Shown: positions 54,241 to 64,000 of the stretch, piece after piece
Layout: the number at the start of each line of letters is the position of its first letter
Position numbering within the stretch: the first letter of the stretch is position 1
Source: Gordius sp. MW1
Lineage: Eukaryota > Nematomorpha > Gordioida > Gordea > Gordiidae
Length of the DNA: 64,000 nucleotides
Direction: 5' to 3'
NCBI GenBank assembly: GCA_964036665.1
Contig: OZ038531.1
Span: forward strand, 22,092,591 to 22,156,590
Position numbers and translations under genes: made by a program
The notes under the pieces: generated by a model
What the model was told of the DNA's origin: nothing
The model's database searches: none
What the model saw: the letters and a program-made list of their open reading frames with translations, nothing else

Positions 54241-54415
54241 CATGGGGGTAGCCAAGGGGGGGGGGTATGCAGGGAGTGAGGGTGGCCCCCCCCTTTAATC
54301 TAAAATTTTGTTTAAAGTTATTGAAATTATGGCCAAAATTTCAAAAAATGATTATTTTGCCCCTCCCTAAATCATCGTTGCCCCCCCTCTAATTCGAATG
54401 CTGGCTACGTCCATG
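54241..54415. mobile_element. MITE of the CATGGGCGTAGCC family, copy 9
   Basis: CATGGGGGTAGCCAAGGGG to GCTGGCTACGTCCATG. Flanked by TAGACA on both sides (6 bp of a possible 8). Adjacent to copy 8, suggesting insertion of one next to or into the other. Confidence 0.83.
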
Positions 54416-55654
54416 TAGACATTTATTGGAAAATTTACACGAAATCTTTAAATAATTTTATTGAAATCAAATATGAAATTACTGCGTTTATGTAGGCATT
54501 CATTTTTTCCTATTCTAATATCAAATTCAAATGAACATTAGAAATTATATTCGCAAATCAAATTGTAAGTTCTATTTTTGACAAATAGAATGTTTTATTT
54601 AAAAGTATTCATGAATATGATAAATTAGATTCATTAACATTTTTATTGAAAATTAATTATAACAAATTTTTTAATTGCAGAATGTAAAGAAAAATCAGTT
54701 CCAAAGATTTTGAAGGTTATGCAGAGGTATCAAGTCAAGCGACAAGAGGCCACATGATAAAATATGAATTCCATTCATAAGGTCAGACGCCTACAACGTC
54801 AATGATATTTACAAACTAGACACAAAAACTAAAAATTATCATTAAATTGGCAAAATTGTAATATAAGAAAAAATTACTAAATATAAAGCTATTAATTTAA
54901 AATAAATAACATATGCATAGGCCTTCAATTCATATTTATTTGCACATTTTCTAATGAATATTTATAGTAAGTAAGGTGCATACGACCTTTTACAATGCAA
55001 GGTACACACTCTGTCGTATTTTAATTGAAAAGCCATAGGCTATTAATTTTATGCAATAGCGCATCATACAGTTAATTTTTATTTTAATAATTATCCTATA
55101 CTTATGGTCACTTATAATATTATTTAATAACAATAGAATGAGGACTATGTTTTATATTGATTTTACATTTTGTATATATATACTAGTGTTGTAAAAACGG
55201 CTGGCTGGTTTTTCCCAGCGTATTGCTAAGCTTAGTTGTTGGCGTTTTTTTTCACCCAACCTTTTCAGTGTTAGGTGAATTTTCTTGGGAGGGCTTTGGC
55301 GTTTGGCGTTTTCGCAAAAAACACCCAAAGCGTTTTGGGTGTTTTTATTGGGGGCACCTTTGGCGTTTAGGTTTGGGTGTATTAATGAGCTAAAGGGTTT
55401 GGGTGGATAATATTATTAACCTTTTGGTTTGGTTTTGGTCGTTTTGGGTTGGGCATGCAAATATATCAATTTGTTTATATTGTTCATCATATTTGTGTAT
55501 TTAGATTTAGGTAATGAACTTTTAATGAAAATAAAAATAAATGTATCATGACGTCACAATCTAATAAATTCAGTAAATTATAGTTAATTATTATGCATTA
55601 TAGAAGTAGGTAGTGAATCAATATGTTTTATTTACGAAAAAAAAATTTGTGAAG

Positions 55655-57178
55655 ATTTGCCCCCCCCCCCCTTTATTTTTTACCCTCTTTCTCACCTGGG
55701 GAAGAACGGCGGGCAGGTGGGGTGTTTGCCCCCCCCCCCTTATTTTTTACCCTCTTTCTGATCCGGGGGAGAGGCGGGGGGGGGCAGGGGGGTGTTTTGC
55801 CCCCCCCCCCTTATTTTTTACCCTCTTTCTGATGCGAGGGAGAGGGGGGGGGGCAGAGGGTGTTTTGCCCCCCCCCTAAATTTTTATCCTCTTTCTGATG
55901 CGAGGGAGAGGGGGGGCAGGGGGTGTTTTGCCCCCCCCCCTAATTTTTTATCCTCTTTCTAATGCGGGGGAGAGGGGGGCATGGGGGGTGTTTTGCCCCC
56001 CCCCCCCAATTTTTTACCCTCTTTCTGATGTGGGGGAGGGGGGGGGCATAGGGGGTGTTTTGCCCCCCCCCCCCCCTAATTTTTTACCCTCTTTCTGATC
56101 CGGGGGAGAGGCGGGGCATGGGGGGTGTTTTGCCCCCCCCCAATTTTTTACCCTCTTTCTGATGCGAGGGAGAGGGGGGAAGGCAGGGGGTGTTCTGCCC
56201 CCCCTAATTTTTTATCCTCTTTCTAATGCGGAGGAGAGGGGGGCATAAGGGGTGTTTTGCCCCCCCCCCCTAATTTATTACCCTCTTTCTGATGTGGGGG
56301 AAAGGGGGGGGGCATAGGGGGTGTTTTACCCCCCCCCCCCTAATTTTTTACCCTCTTTCTGAACCGGGGGAGAGGCGGGGCATGGGGGGTGTTTTGCCCC
56401 CCCCCCAATTTTTTACCCTCTTTCTGATGCGAGGGAGAGGGGGGGGGGCAGGGGGTGTTTTGCCCCCCCCCCCCCTAACTTTTTATCCACTTTCTAATGC
56501 GGGGGAGAGGGGGGCATGGGGGGTGTTTTGCCCCCCCCCTAATTTTTTACCCTCTTTCTGATGTGGGGGAGAAGAGGGGGAGGGGCAAAGGGGGTGTTTT
56601 GCCCCCCCCCCCTAATTTTTTACTCTCTTTCTGATCCGGGGGAGAGGCGGGGCATGGGGGGTGTTTTGCCCCCCCCCAATTTTTTACCCTCTTTCTGATG
56701 CGAGGGAGAGGGGGGGCAGGGGGTGTTTTGCCCCCCCCCCTAATTTTTTACCCTCTTTTTAATGCGGGGGAGTGGGGGGCATGGGGGTTTTTTGCCCCCC
56801 CCCCAATTTTTTACCCTTTTTCTGATGCGAGGGAGATGGGGGGCAGGGGGTGTTTTGCCCCCCTACCCCCTAATTTTTTACCCTCTTTCTGATGCGAGGG
56901 AGAGGGGGGTGGCAGGGGGGTGTTTTGCCCCCCCCCCTAATTTTTTACCCTCTTTCTCATCCGGGGAGGGGGGGGGCATGGGGGTGTTTTGCCCCCCCCC
57001 TTATTTTTTACCCTCTTTCTCACCCGGGAAGGGGGGGGGCATGGGGGGTGTTTTGCCCCCCCCCCCCTTATTTTTTACCCTCTTTCTGATGCCGGGGAGA
57101 GGGGGGGGGGGGGTGAATCGCCCCTCTTCTTATTTTTTACTCTCTTCCTCACCCGGGGGGGGGGCGCCGGAAAGCCCT
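55655..57178 (+). repeat. G/C-tract tandem array, left arm
   Basis: About 20-21 units of ~70 bp: a G-run of 5-12, GCATGGGGGGTGTTTTGCCC, a C-run of 7-15, TTATTTTTTACCCTCTTTCTGAT-like and GCGGGGGAGAGG. Units vary mainly in homopolymer length and in ATCCGG/ATGCGA/ATGTGG. The Pro/Gly/Phe open frames through it arise from the repeat period and are not genes. Confidence 0.95.
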
Positions 57179-58477
57179 TTTTAACCCTTTCAAAATATTT
57201 TTGTGAATTTTTGCGGTCACAGTGGTGACAGTCATAATCAACATTTTCTATTGAGATTAATATTTTTTTTTGAAAATAGACTTATTATATGACTGAAAGA
57301 TGTTCTACTATTATAAAAAATATTTTTGGGAAGATTTGCGGTCACAGTGATGACAAATGTCTTAATCAACATTTTTTATTAAAATTTATTTTTTTTTGAA
57401 AATTGCCTTATTAAAAGACAAAGATTTTCTAATATTCGAAAATATATTTTTGAAGATTTGCGGTCAATAATTGTCTTAATATACCATATCAATTAAAATA
57501 AATTTTTTTAATTTAACTTCATTTAAGAAATAAGCTGTATTATTAAATATAATATTAATATGAAATTTTACCAGTTTAAAAAAATTTGCCATCATGGGTA
57601 AGTAAGTTTTACTATTTAAGTTATCTGGGCATTTAATGGAAAAACTTGGTATTCCAAAAAGCATATCATGCTATTAATTACTATGCTTTCACAAGGCACC
57701 AACACTCTACGTCCTGTTGACTTAGACCTCGCGTTTACAATGCTTATAAGGATCATAAAAAATTTACGGACTTTTCTGAGTAACAAAAATGAGTTAAGCA
57801 TCTTAATTTAAATTATTGCTTATTTTTAATAAGAAAATTAATTTTCTAATTGATTATGACTTAATTAGTAGTTGACATAATAAAAAAAAAGTTTAATTTT
57901 CATTTATTTTATTTATAATAATATGATTCGCAACTTCTACATACCTTGATCTGTTGTACGTTAAAAAAGAAATGAATGTAAAATGATGTAATAAAGAGCC
58001 TAGCCAGCCCACGCCACACCATGCCTTGTTGTGCCATGATTTTTTTATATATTTAGTTTAGTACTTAACTAAAATCTGATAGGTTTAAATCTGGTTTTGC
58101 GCATGCATGCAACGAGAAAAGGAAGAGAGAGGGTGGATTAGTACATGAACATGTACATGCTACATGGGAGTAGTGATATGTCGAGTCGCGCGGGATGCCG
58201 TTCTCTGATATTGAAAATAGAGTTTAAATATAAAATAAAAGGGACATTATATAATTAATAAGTCTTTATCTTTTACAAGAGGCGAGGAATTCAAAATATA
58301 TTTGAAATTAAATTTTGTGATTAAAATTGCTATTGCCGGGAATATTTAGAGGGGGATTTGTTAGCTGTCATTAATTTAGAATGAATTAAAATATTAATTT
58401 TTAATTGAAGGATTGAATTCAAAATCTGCTCTCGAATGGCCAGATAAATCTCACTTTATAATCGTTTTCTATTTATT
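57179..58477. other. Unique centre of the foldback element
   Basis: AT-rich, non-coding. At 57181-57480 it has two and a half diverged copies of a ~120-bp unit (GCGGTCACAGTGGTGACAG, GTCTTAATCAACATTTT, long T-run, TTGAAAAT). These resemble the unit of the palindrome at 1-3768 (GCGGTCGCCCAGGTGACAA, GTCATAATCTAC). The remainder has no recognisable gene. Confidence 0.65.
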
Positions 58478-61349
58478 GAAAACACCCCCTATGCCCCCCT
58501 CTCCCCCGCATTAGAAAGAGGGTAAATAATTGGGGGGGGGGGGGCAAAACACACCCCATGCCCCCCCTCTCCCCCACATTAGAAAGAGGGTAAAAAATAA
58601 GGGGGGGGGGGCAAAACACCCCCCATGCCCCCCCTCTCCCCCTGATCAGAAAGAGGGTAAAAAATCGGGGGGGGGGGCAAAACACCCCCTATGCCCCCCC
58701 CTCTCCCCCACATCAGAAAGAGGGTAAAAATTGAAGGGGGGGGGGCAAAACACCCCCCATGACCCCCCTCTCAAGAGGGTAAAAAATAAGGAGGGGGGGG
58801 GGGCAAAACACCCCCTATGCCCCCCCCCCCTCTCCCCCACATCAGAAAGAGGGTAAAAAATAAGGGGGGAGGGGGGCAAAACACCCCCTATGCACCCCCC
58901 TCTCCCCCACATCAGAAATAGGGTAAAAATTGAAGGGGGGGGGCAAAACACCCCCCATGACCCCCCTCTCAAGAGGGTAAAAAATAAGGAGGGGGGGGGG
59001 GGCAAAACACCCCCTATGCCCCCCCCCTCTCCTCCGGATCAGAAACAGGGTAGAAAATTAGGGGGGGGGGGCAAAACACCCCCCATGCCCCCTCTCCCCC
59101 GCATTAGAAAGAAGATAAAAAATTAGGGTGGGGGGCAAAACACCCCCTGCCCCCCCCTCTCCCTCGCATCAGAAAGAGGGTAAAAAATTAGGGGGGGGGG
59201 CAAAACACCCCCCATGCCTCCCCCCTCTCCCCCTGATCAGAAAGAGGGTAAAAAATTAGGGGGGGGGGGGGGGGGTTAAACACCCCCTATGCCCCCCCCC
59301 CTTCTCAGCCACAACAGAAAGAGGGTAAAAAATAAGGGGGGAGGGGGGCAAAACACCTCCTATGCCCCCCCCTCTCCCCCACATCAGAAAGAGGGTAAAA
59401 AATAAGGGGGGAGGGGGGAAACACCCCCTATGCCCCCCCCCTCTCCCCCACATGAGAAATAGGGTAAAAAATTGGGGGGGGGGCAAAACACCCCCCATGC
59501 CCCCCTCTTAAGAGGGTAAAAAATAAGGGGGGGGGGCAAAACACCGCCTATGCCCCCCCTCTCCTCCGGATCAGAAACAGGGTAAAAAATTAGGGGGGGG
59601 GGCAAAACACCCCCCATGCCCCCCTCTCCCCCGCATTAGAAAGAGGGTAAAAAATAAGGGGGGGGGGCAAAACACCCCCCATGCCCCCTCTCTCCCCCTG
59701 ATCAGAAAGAGGATAAAAAATTTGGGGGGGGGGCAAAACACCCCCTATGCCCCCCCCTCTCCCCCACATTAGAAAGAGGGTAAAAAATAAGGGGGGGGCA
59801 AAACACCCACCATGCCCCCCCCCTCTCCCCCTGATCAGAAAGAGGGTAAAAAATTAGGGGGGGGGGGTAAAACACCCCCTATGCCCCCCTCTCCCCCACA
59901 TCAGAAAGAGGGTAAAAAATAAGGGGGGAGGGGGGCAAAACACCCCCTATGCCCCCCCCCTCTCCCCCACATCAGAAAGAGGGTAAAAAATAAAGGGGGG
60001 GGGGGCAAAACACCCCCCATGCCCCCCCCCCTCTCCCCCTGATCAGAAAGAGGGCAAAAAATTAGGGGGGGGGGGTACACCCCCTATGCCCCCCCCCCCT
60101 CTCCCCCACATCAGAAAGAGGGTAAAAAATAAGGGGGGAGGGGGGCAAAACACCCCCTATGCCCCCCCCCCCTCTCCCCCACATCAGAAATAGGGTAAAA
60201 ATTGAAGGGGGGGGGCAAAACACCCCCCATGACCGCCCTCTCAAGAGGGTAAAAAATAAGGAGGGGGGGGGGCAAAACACCCCCTATGCCCCCCCTCTCC
60301 TCCGGATCAGAAACAGGGTAAAAAATTAGGGGGGGGGGGCAAAACACCCCCCCATTCCCCCTCTCCCCCGCATTAGAAAGAAGATAAAAAATTAGGGTGG
60401 GGGGCAAAACACCCCCTGCCCCCCCCCCCCTCTCCCTCGCATCAGAAAGAGGGTAAAAAATTAGGGGGGGGGGCAAAACACCCCCCATGCCTCCCCCGTC
60501 TCCCCCTTGTCAGAAAGAGGGTAAAAAATTAGGGGGGGGGGGGTAAAACACCCCCTATGCCCCCCCCCCTTCTCAGCCACATCAGAAAGAGGGTAAAAAA
60601 TAAGGGGGGAGGGGGGCAAAACACCTCCTATGCCCCCCCCCTCCCCCACATCAGAAAGAGGGTAAAAAATAAGGGGGGAGGGGGGAAACACCCCCTATGC
60701 CCCCCCCCCTCTCCCCCACATGAGAAATAGGGTAAAAAATTGGGGGGGGGGCAAAACACCCCCCATGCCCCCCTCTTAAGAGGGTAAAAAATAAGGGGGG
60801 GGGCAAAACACCGCCTATGCCCCCCCTCTCCTCCGGATCAGAAACAGGGTAAAAAATTAGGGGGGGGGGCAAAACACCCCCCATGCCCCCCTCTCCCCCG
60901 CATTAGAAAGAGGGTAAAAAATAAGGGGGGGGGGCAAAACACCCCCCATGCCCCCTCTCTCCCCCTGATCAGAAAGAGGGTAAAAAATTTGGGGGGGGGG
61001 GGCAAAACACCCCCTATGCCCCCCCCCTCCCCCCACATTAGAAAGAGGGTAAAAAATAAGGGGGGGGGCAAAACACCCACCATGCCCCCCCCCTCTCCCC
61101 CTGATCAGAAAGAGGGTAAAAAATTAGGGGGGGGGGGGGGGTAAAACACCCCCTATGCCCCCCTCTCCCCCACATCAGAAAGAGGGTAAAAAATAAGGGG
61201 GGAGGGGGGCAAAACACCCCCTGCCCCCCCGCCTCTCCCCCGGATCAGAAAGAGGGTAAAAAATAAGGGGGGAGGGGGCAAACACCCCACCTGCCCGCCG
61301 TTCTTCCCCAGGTGAGAAAGATGGTAAAAAATAAGGGGGGGGGGGCAAA
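58478..61349 (-). repeat. G/C-tract tandem array, right arm (inverted)
   Basis: About 40 units of the same ~70-bp repeat read as reverse complement (AGAAAGAGGGTAAAAAAT, G-run, CAAAACACCCCC). Several higher-order blocks repeat: the run of units at 58880-59640 recurs almost unit for unit at 60180-60900, so the arm grew by block duplication. About twice as long as the left arm. Confidence 0.95.
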
Positions 61350-61954
61350 TCTTCACAAATTTTTTTTTCGTAAATAAAACATATTGATTCGCTACCTACT
61401 TCTATAATGCATAATAATTAACTATAATTTACTGAATTTACTAGATTGTGACGTCATGATACATTTATTTTTATTTTCTTAAATTAAAAGTTCATTACCT
61501 AAATCTAAATACACAAATATGATGAACAATATAAACAAATTGATATATTTGCATGCCCAACCCAAAACGACCAAAACCAAACCAAAAGGTTAATAATATT
61601 ATCCACCCAAACCCTTTAGCTCTTTAATACACCCAAACCTAAACGCCAAAGGTGCCCCAAAAAAATACCCAAAACGCTTTGGGTGTTTGTTACGAAAACG
61701 CCAAACGCCAAAGCCCTCCCAAGAAAATTCACCTAACACTGAAAAGGTTGGGTGAAAAAAAACGCCAACGCTTGCAGGCAACCAATAGAAACCCTTGGTT
61801 TTTTACAACACTAATATATACATTTTTATTTGTGCTGCAATTATGGCTTGTTATAGACTAAACATTCTTGTATTTATTTATATTGTCTAAATATATGGAT
61901 GACATATATGAAATATGTTAACCTTTATAATAATGATTATTTATATACGCCTCA

Positions 61955-62875
61955 AACTCTTGCGTTAGGACGACAGTTGGACAATCTAAATCTTATCGGG
62001 TTAAAATTGGATTACATCAAGGATCTGCTTTGAGTCCCTTTTTATAATATAATTATAGTCACGATAACGAGGGACATTTAAAAGCCATCGACATGGTGTA
62101 TGCTATATGCCGATGATATAGTACTTTGCGAGGAAACAAGGGAGAAAGGAATCGAAGAAGCCGAAAAGTGGTCGAAGCGCTTTGCTGGATCTGGTTTAAA
62201 GATCAACGATCGAAAAACGGTATACATGGAAATAAACGGAACAAGCACCCCATTGCTGGATGACCCTCTAATCACCCAAAAGTAGACAAGGTTTACATAC
62301 CTCGGCTCGATGCTACATCAAGAAGGAAGTTGCGCAACATAAGTCAATGCCCCGATCCAAAAAGGATGGCTTAAATGGCGAAGTATATCCGGTGTAATGT
62401 GCGACAAGAAAATGCCAATATGATTTAAAAGCAAAGCTTTTAAATCCATCGTAAGATCGGTGTTACTCTATGGAAGTGAAACATAGGCATTAAACACCAC
62501 GGAAGGAAAGCTATTACAAGCCACGGATGAGAATGATACGGTGGAGCTTGGGTTACACAAAGCTGACCATATGACCAATGACTTTTTCATGACAAAGATG
62601 GGTATTCAACCTATGGCGGACATGATTAACGAAAATCGGCTAAGGTGGTATGGGCATATACTAAGAAGGGACACGGATGACGTAAATCGAAAAGTACTGG
62701 ACATGGAGGTACCGGGGAAGAGAGGGACGACCCCGTGTCATGTAGAAAGGGCAAGTCGATAAAGTTGTGAAAATCAAAGAGATTAGTCAAGACATGGCAC
62801 TTACCCGGTCAAGATGGAAGAAGATCAAAACAAACCCCACGATTGTGGGACCAGATAACTGATAAAGAAGAAGAA
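61955..62875 (+). pseudogene. 5'-truncated RTE-like LINE fragment
   Basis: Starts in the RT (VRTTVGQSKSYR, then GLHQGSALSPFL and a stop). It continues YADDIVLCEETREKGIEEAE and NDRKTVYMEINGT, then LGYTKLDHM-like and ENRLRWYGHILRRDTDDVNR. Ends CCCACGATTGTGGGACC...GATAAAGAAGAAG, the same tail as 33392 and 50850. Multiple stops and frame changes. Lies ~140 bp beyond the foldback element. Confidence 0.85.
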
Positions 62876-63264
62876 GAACTATATATTCTGTGGTGACGAA
62901 TGAATTAATATGGAATTTACATGAGGTCCACATCTCAACATCTCTGAGGATAATATAGATGCAACATCAACTTTTATGAAGGATATTTTAAATTAGTTAC
63001 GACATAATCATTTGCACAATGCTTTAATAAAAACTTCTATAATAAACATAAACAAAACATATAAGTTGTTGTTTTCTTTATTGTCTATTATTGATAAATG
63101 AATTGATATTAAATTGACTAAAGCCTTGCAATTCAAAAATCATTTACATGCAATCGTATCCTTATCTCATATGCTTGTAGTCGCATGCATGTATATGCTT
63201 TTCCTTTAATGCTTCCTGCTACTAACACAATACTAAATTACGCTTCTACATACTAACAAACTGT
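62876..63264. other. Short intergenic stretch, no gene seen
   Basis: AT-rich, with ATGCATGTATATGC-like words near 63170-63200. No gene or repeat pair recognised. Confidence 0.55.
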
Positions 63265-64000
63265 TGTAGTTGCATACCACAGATGCACAGGCGCACCCAT
63301 GCATAGTATAACATACACGTCTTTCCCCAAAACCCCCTCATCTCTCTCTCATGGCTTTGTTAGGCGAGTATTTATGCATACACATTTCCGCTCCCCTCAT
63401 CTCTCTCTCTTCGCATTATTATACGCGTAGTACTAATGCCAGCTGCGCTGGCAGTTCAGGTCATGCGTGGATGATTCTGAAGTTTTTAAATCTCTCTTTG
63501 TGTGTATTTAGAATCATATATTATAACACACATAATTATTTCGTGTCTTACTTGATAATATATTTCGCGATAATGGATTCTATTTGGTACTTATGAATAT
63601 TATCGAAACACATGAAATTAAATTCGAATAAATAGATGGGTTTCTAATAAAATATCCTTAATAGAATTTAAGATAAGATTAAATGAGTATTCTTAAATAA
63701 ATAATAGAAATATTATAGTAACGCAATAATAATTTGTTCTTATGTTTTTAATTAATTATCTTTCTTTCAGTGGTGTCAGAAGTAAACAATACTCAAAATT
63801 TACGGCTTATGTGTTTTATAAGAAAGATGATAATTTTTTGGGTTTTATATTTTGGATTAAAGTCAAAAGTAAAATGAAATTTAAATTTAGACAAAACTAT
63901 GTTGTTAGTTATTGTAACTTAAATTTTGGGGTAATATTTGAGATAATAAGGGTATGGCAATATTTTTAATATTAAAATACAATGAGTAGTACATAAGTCC
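63265..64000 (+). mobile_element. LTR-element copy running off the window (same family as 19570)
   Basis: LTR of ~505 bp (63265-63769) starts TGTAGTTGCATACC and ends TTTCA, followed by the primer-site-like TGGTGTCAGAAG. Internal sequence to the window edge matches 20085-20345 (GGTATGGCAATATTTTTAAT, ACAATGAGTA, TAAGTCC). Treated as a fossil; only its 5' end is in view and no gag/pol domain is visible. Confidence 0.65.

Larger units (their letters stand above)
55184..61813. mobile_element. 6.6-kb foldback element with G/C-tract satellite arms and 8-bp target duplication
   Basis: Ends TAGTGTTGTAAAAACGGC and, inverted, TAGTGTTGTAAAAAACC. Flanked by a perfect 8-bp duplication ATATATAC (55176-55183 and 61814-61821), so the whole block moved or was captured as one hAT-type unit. 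Outer arms (55184-55655 and 61350-61813) are inverted copies carrying GGCGTTTTTT, TTGGGTG and the ACGTCACAATCTA-type sequence. Inner arms are arrays of ~70-bp G/C-tract units in opposite orientation, and the centre (57181-58477) is unique. No transposase is seen. Confidence 0.92.

Noticed and set aside
55613-57228. Several 60-140-codon Pro/Gly/Phe-rich open frames (CPPPLIFYPLSDAGERGG-type)
   Set aside because: They follow the ~70-bp satellite period in every frame and on both strands of both arms; composition comes from C-, G- and T-runs. Not proteins.
58473-61356. Minus-strand frames of similar Pro/Gly composition in the right arm
   Set aside because: Same cause as the left-arm frames: mirror images of the satellite units.
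1-64000. tRNA, rRNA and snRNA genes
   Set aside because: Apart from the degenerate tRNA-like patch at 10895, I saw no box A/box B pair with a pairing acceptor stem and no rRNA-like conserved core.

Overview
This is a 64-kb piece of an AT-rich invertebrate (metazoan) nuclear genome. Evidence for this is three recognisable animal genes with GT-AG introns, standard-code reading frames, and a very dense, nested transposon load (hAT elements and their MITEs, a Tc1/mariner-like element, a MULE-like element, RTE-like LINE fragments, an LTR element, long foldback elements). The combination of genes and repeats fits an arthropod or another small invertebrate, but the sequence alone does not settle the phylum. 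There are no prokaryotic features.

Host genes, all on the + strand: (1) 5958-25046, a complete ten-exon polypeptide N-acetylgalactosaminyltransferase (571 aa, GT-A catalytic domain plus ricin-B lectin domain). Every exon junction keeps frame. (2) 28359-29903, a two-exon gene for a predicted secreted protein that I do not recognise. (3) 39003-40132, Dr1/NC2-beta in three exons (180 aa). (4) 43850-44646, an EF-hand domain protein of the EFHD/Swiprosin type in four exons (204 aa), with a last intron of only 41 bp.

Region by region: 1-3768 is one giant palindrome made of two opposed arrays of a ~127-bp unit between inverted flanks. 5.9-25 kb is the GalNAc-transferase gene. Its introns hold a nested stack of transposons (a ~6-kb long-TIR element invaded by an intact hAT, a hAT MITE and a deleted hAT), an inverted LTR-element cluster, and several small MITEs. 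25-28 kb holds GC-rich hAT remnants. 31.2-38.9 kb is almost continuous transposon: hAT, palindromic MITE, hAT with a LINE fragment inside, mariner-like, MULE-like. The last of these ends 59 bp before the Dr1 start codon. 40-50 kb contains the EF-hand gene in AT-rich sequence with scattered MITEs. 50.8-53.9 kb is a long but broken RTE-like LINE. 55184-61813 is a 6.6-kb foldback element with an 8-bp target-site duplication, whose arms are arrays of ~70-bp units rich in G/C homopolymer tracts. 62-62.9 kb is another LINE fragment, and 63.27-64 kb is the start of a second copy of the LTR element seen at 19.6-22 kb.

The host genes have unrelated roles (mucin-type O-glycosylation, transcriptional repression, calcium/actin signalling) and do not form a pathway. 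The most unusual content is the foldback elements built of tandem arrays. Two of them appear related through a shared repeat motif, and one shares its termini with small hAT-type MITEs elsewhere in the window. Boundaries backed by target-site duplications are given to the base; boundaries marked approximate were judged by eye.
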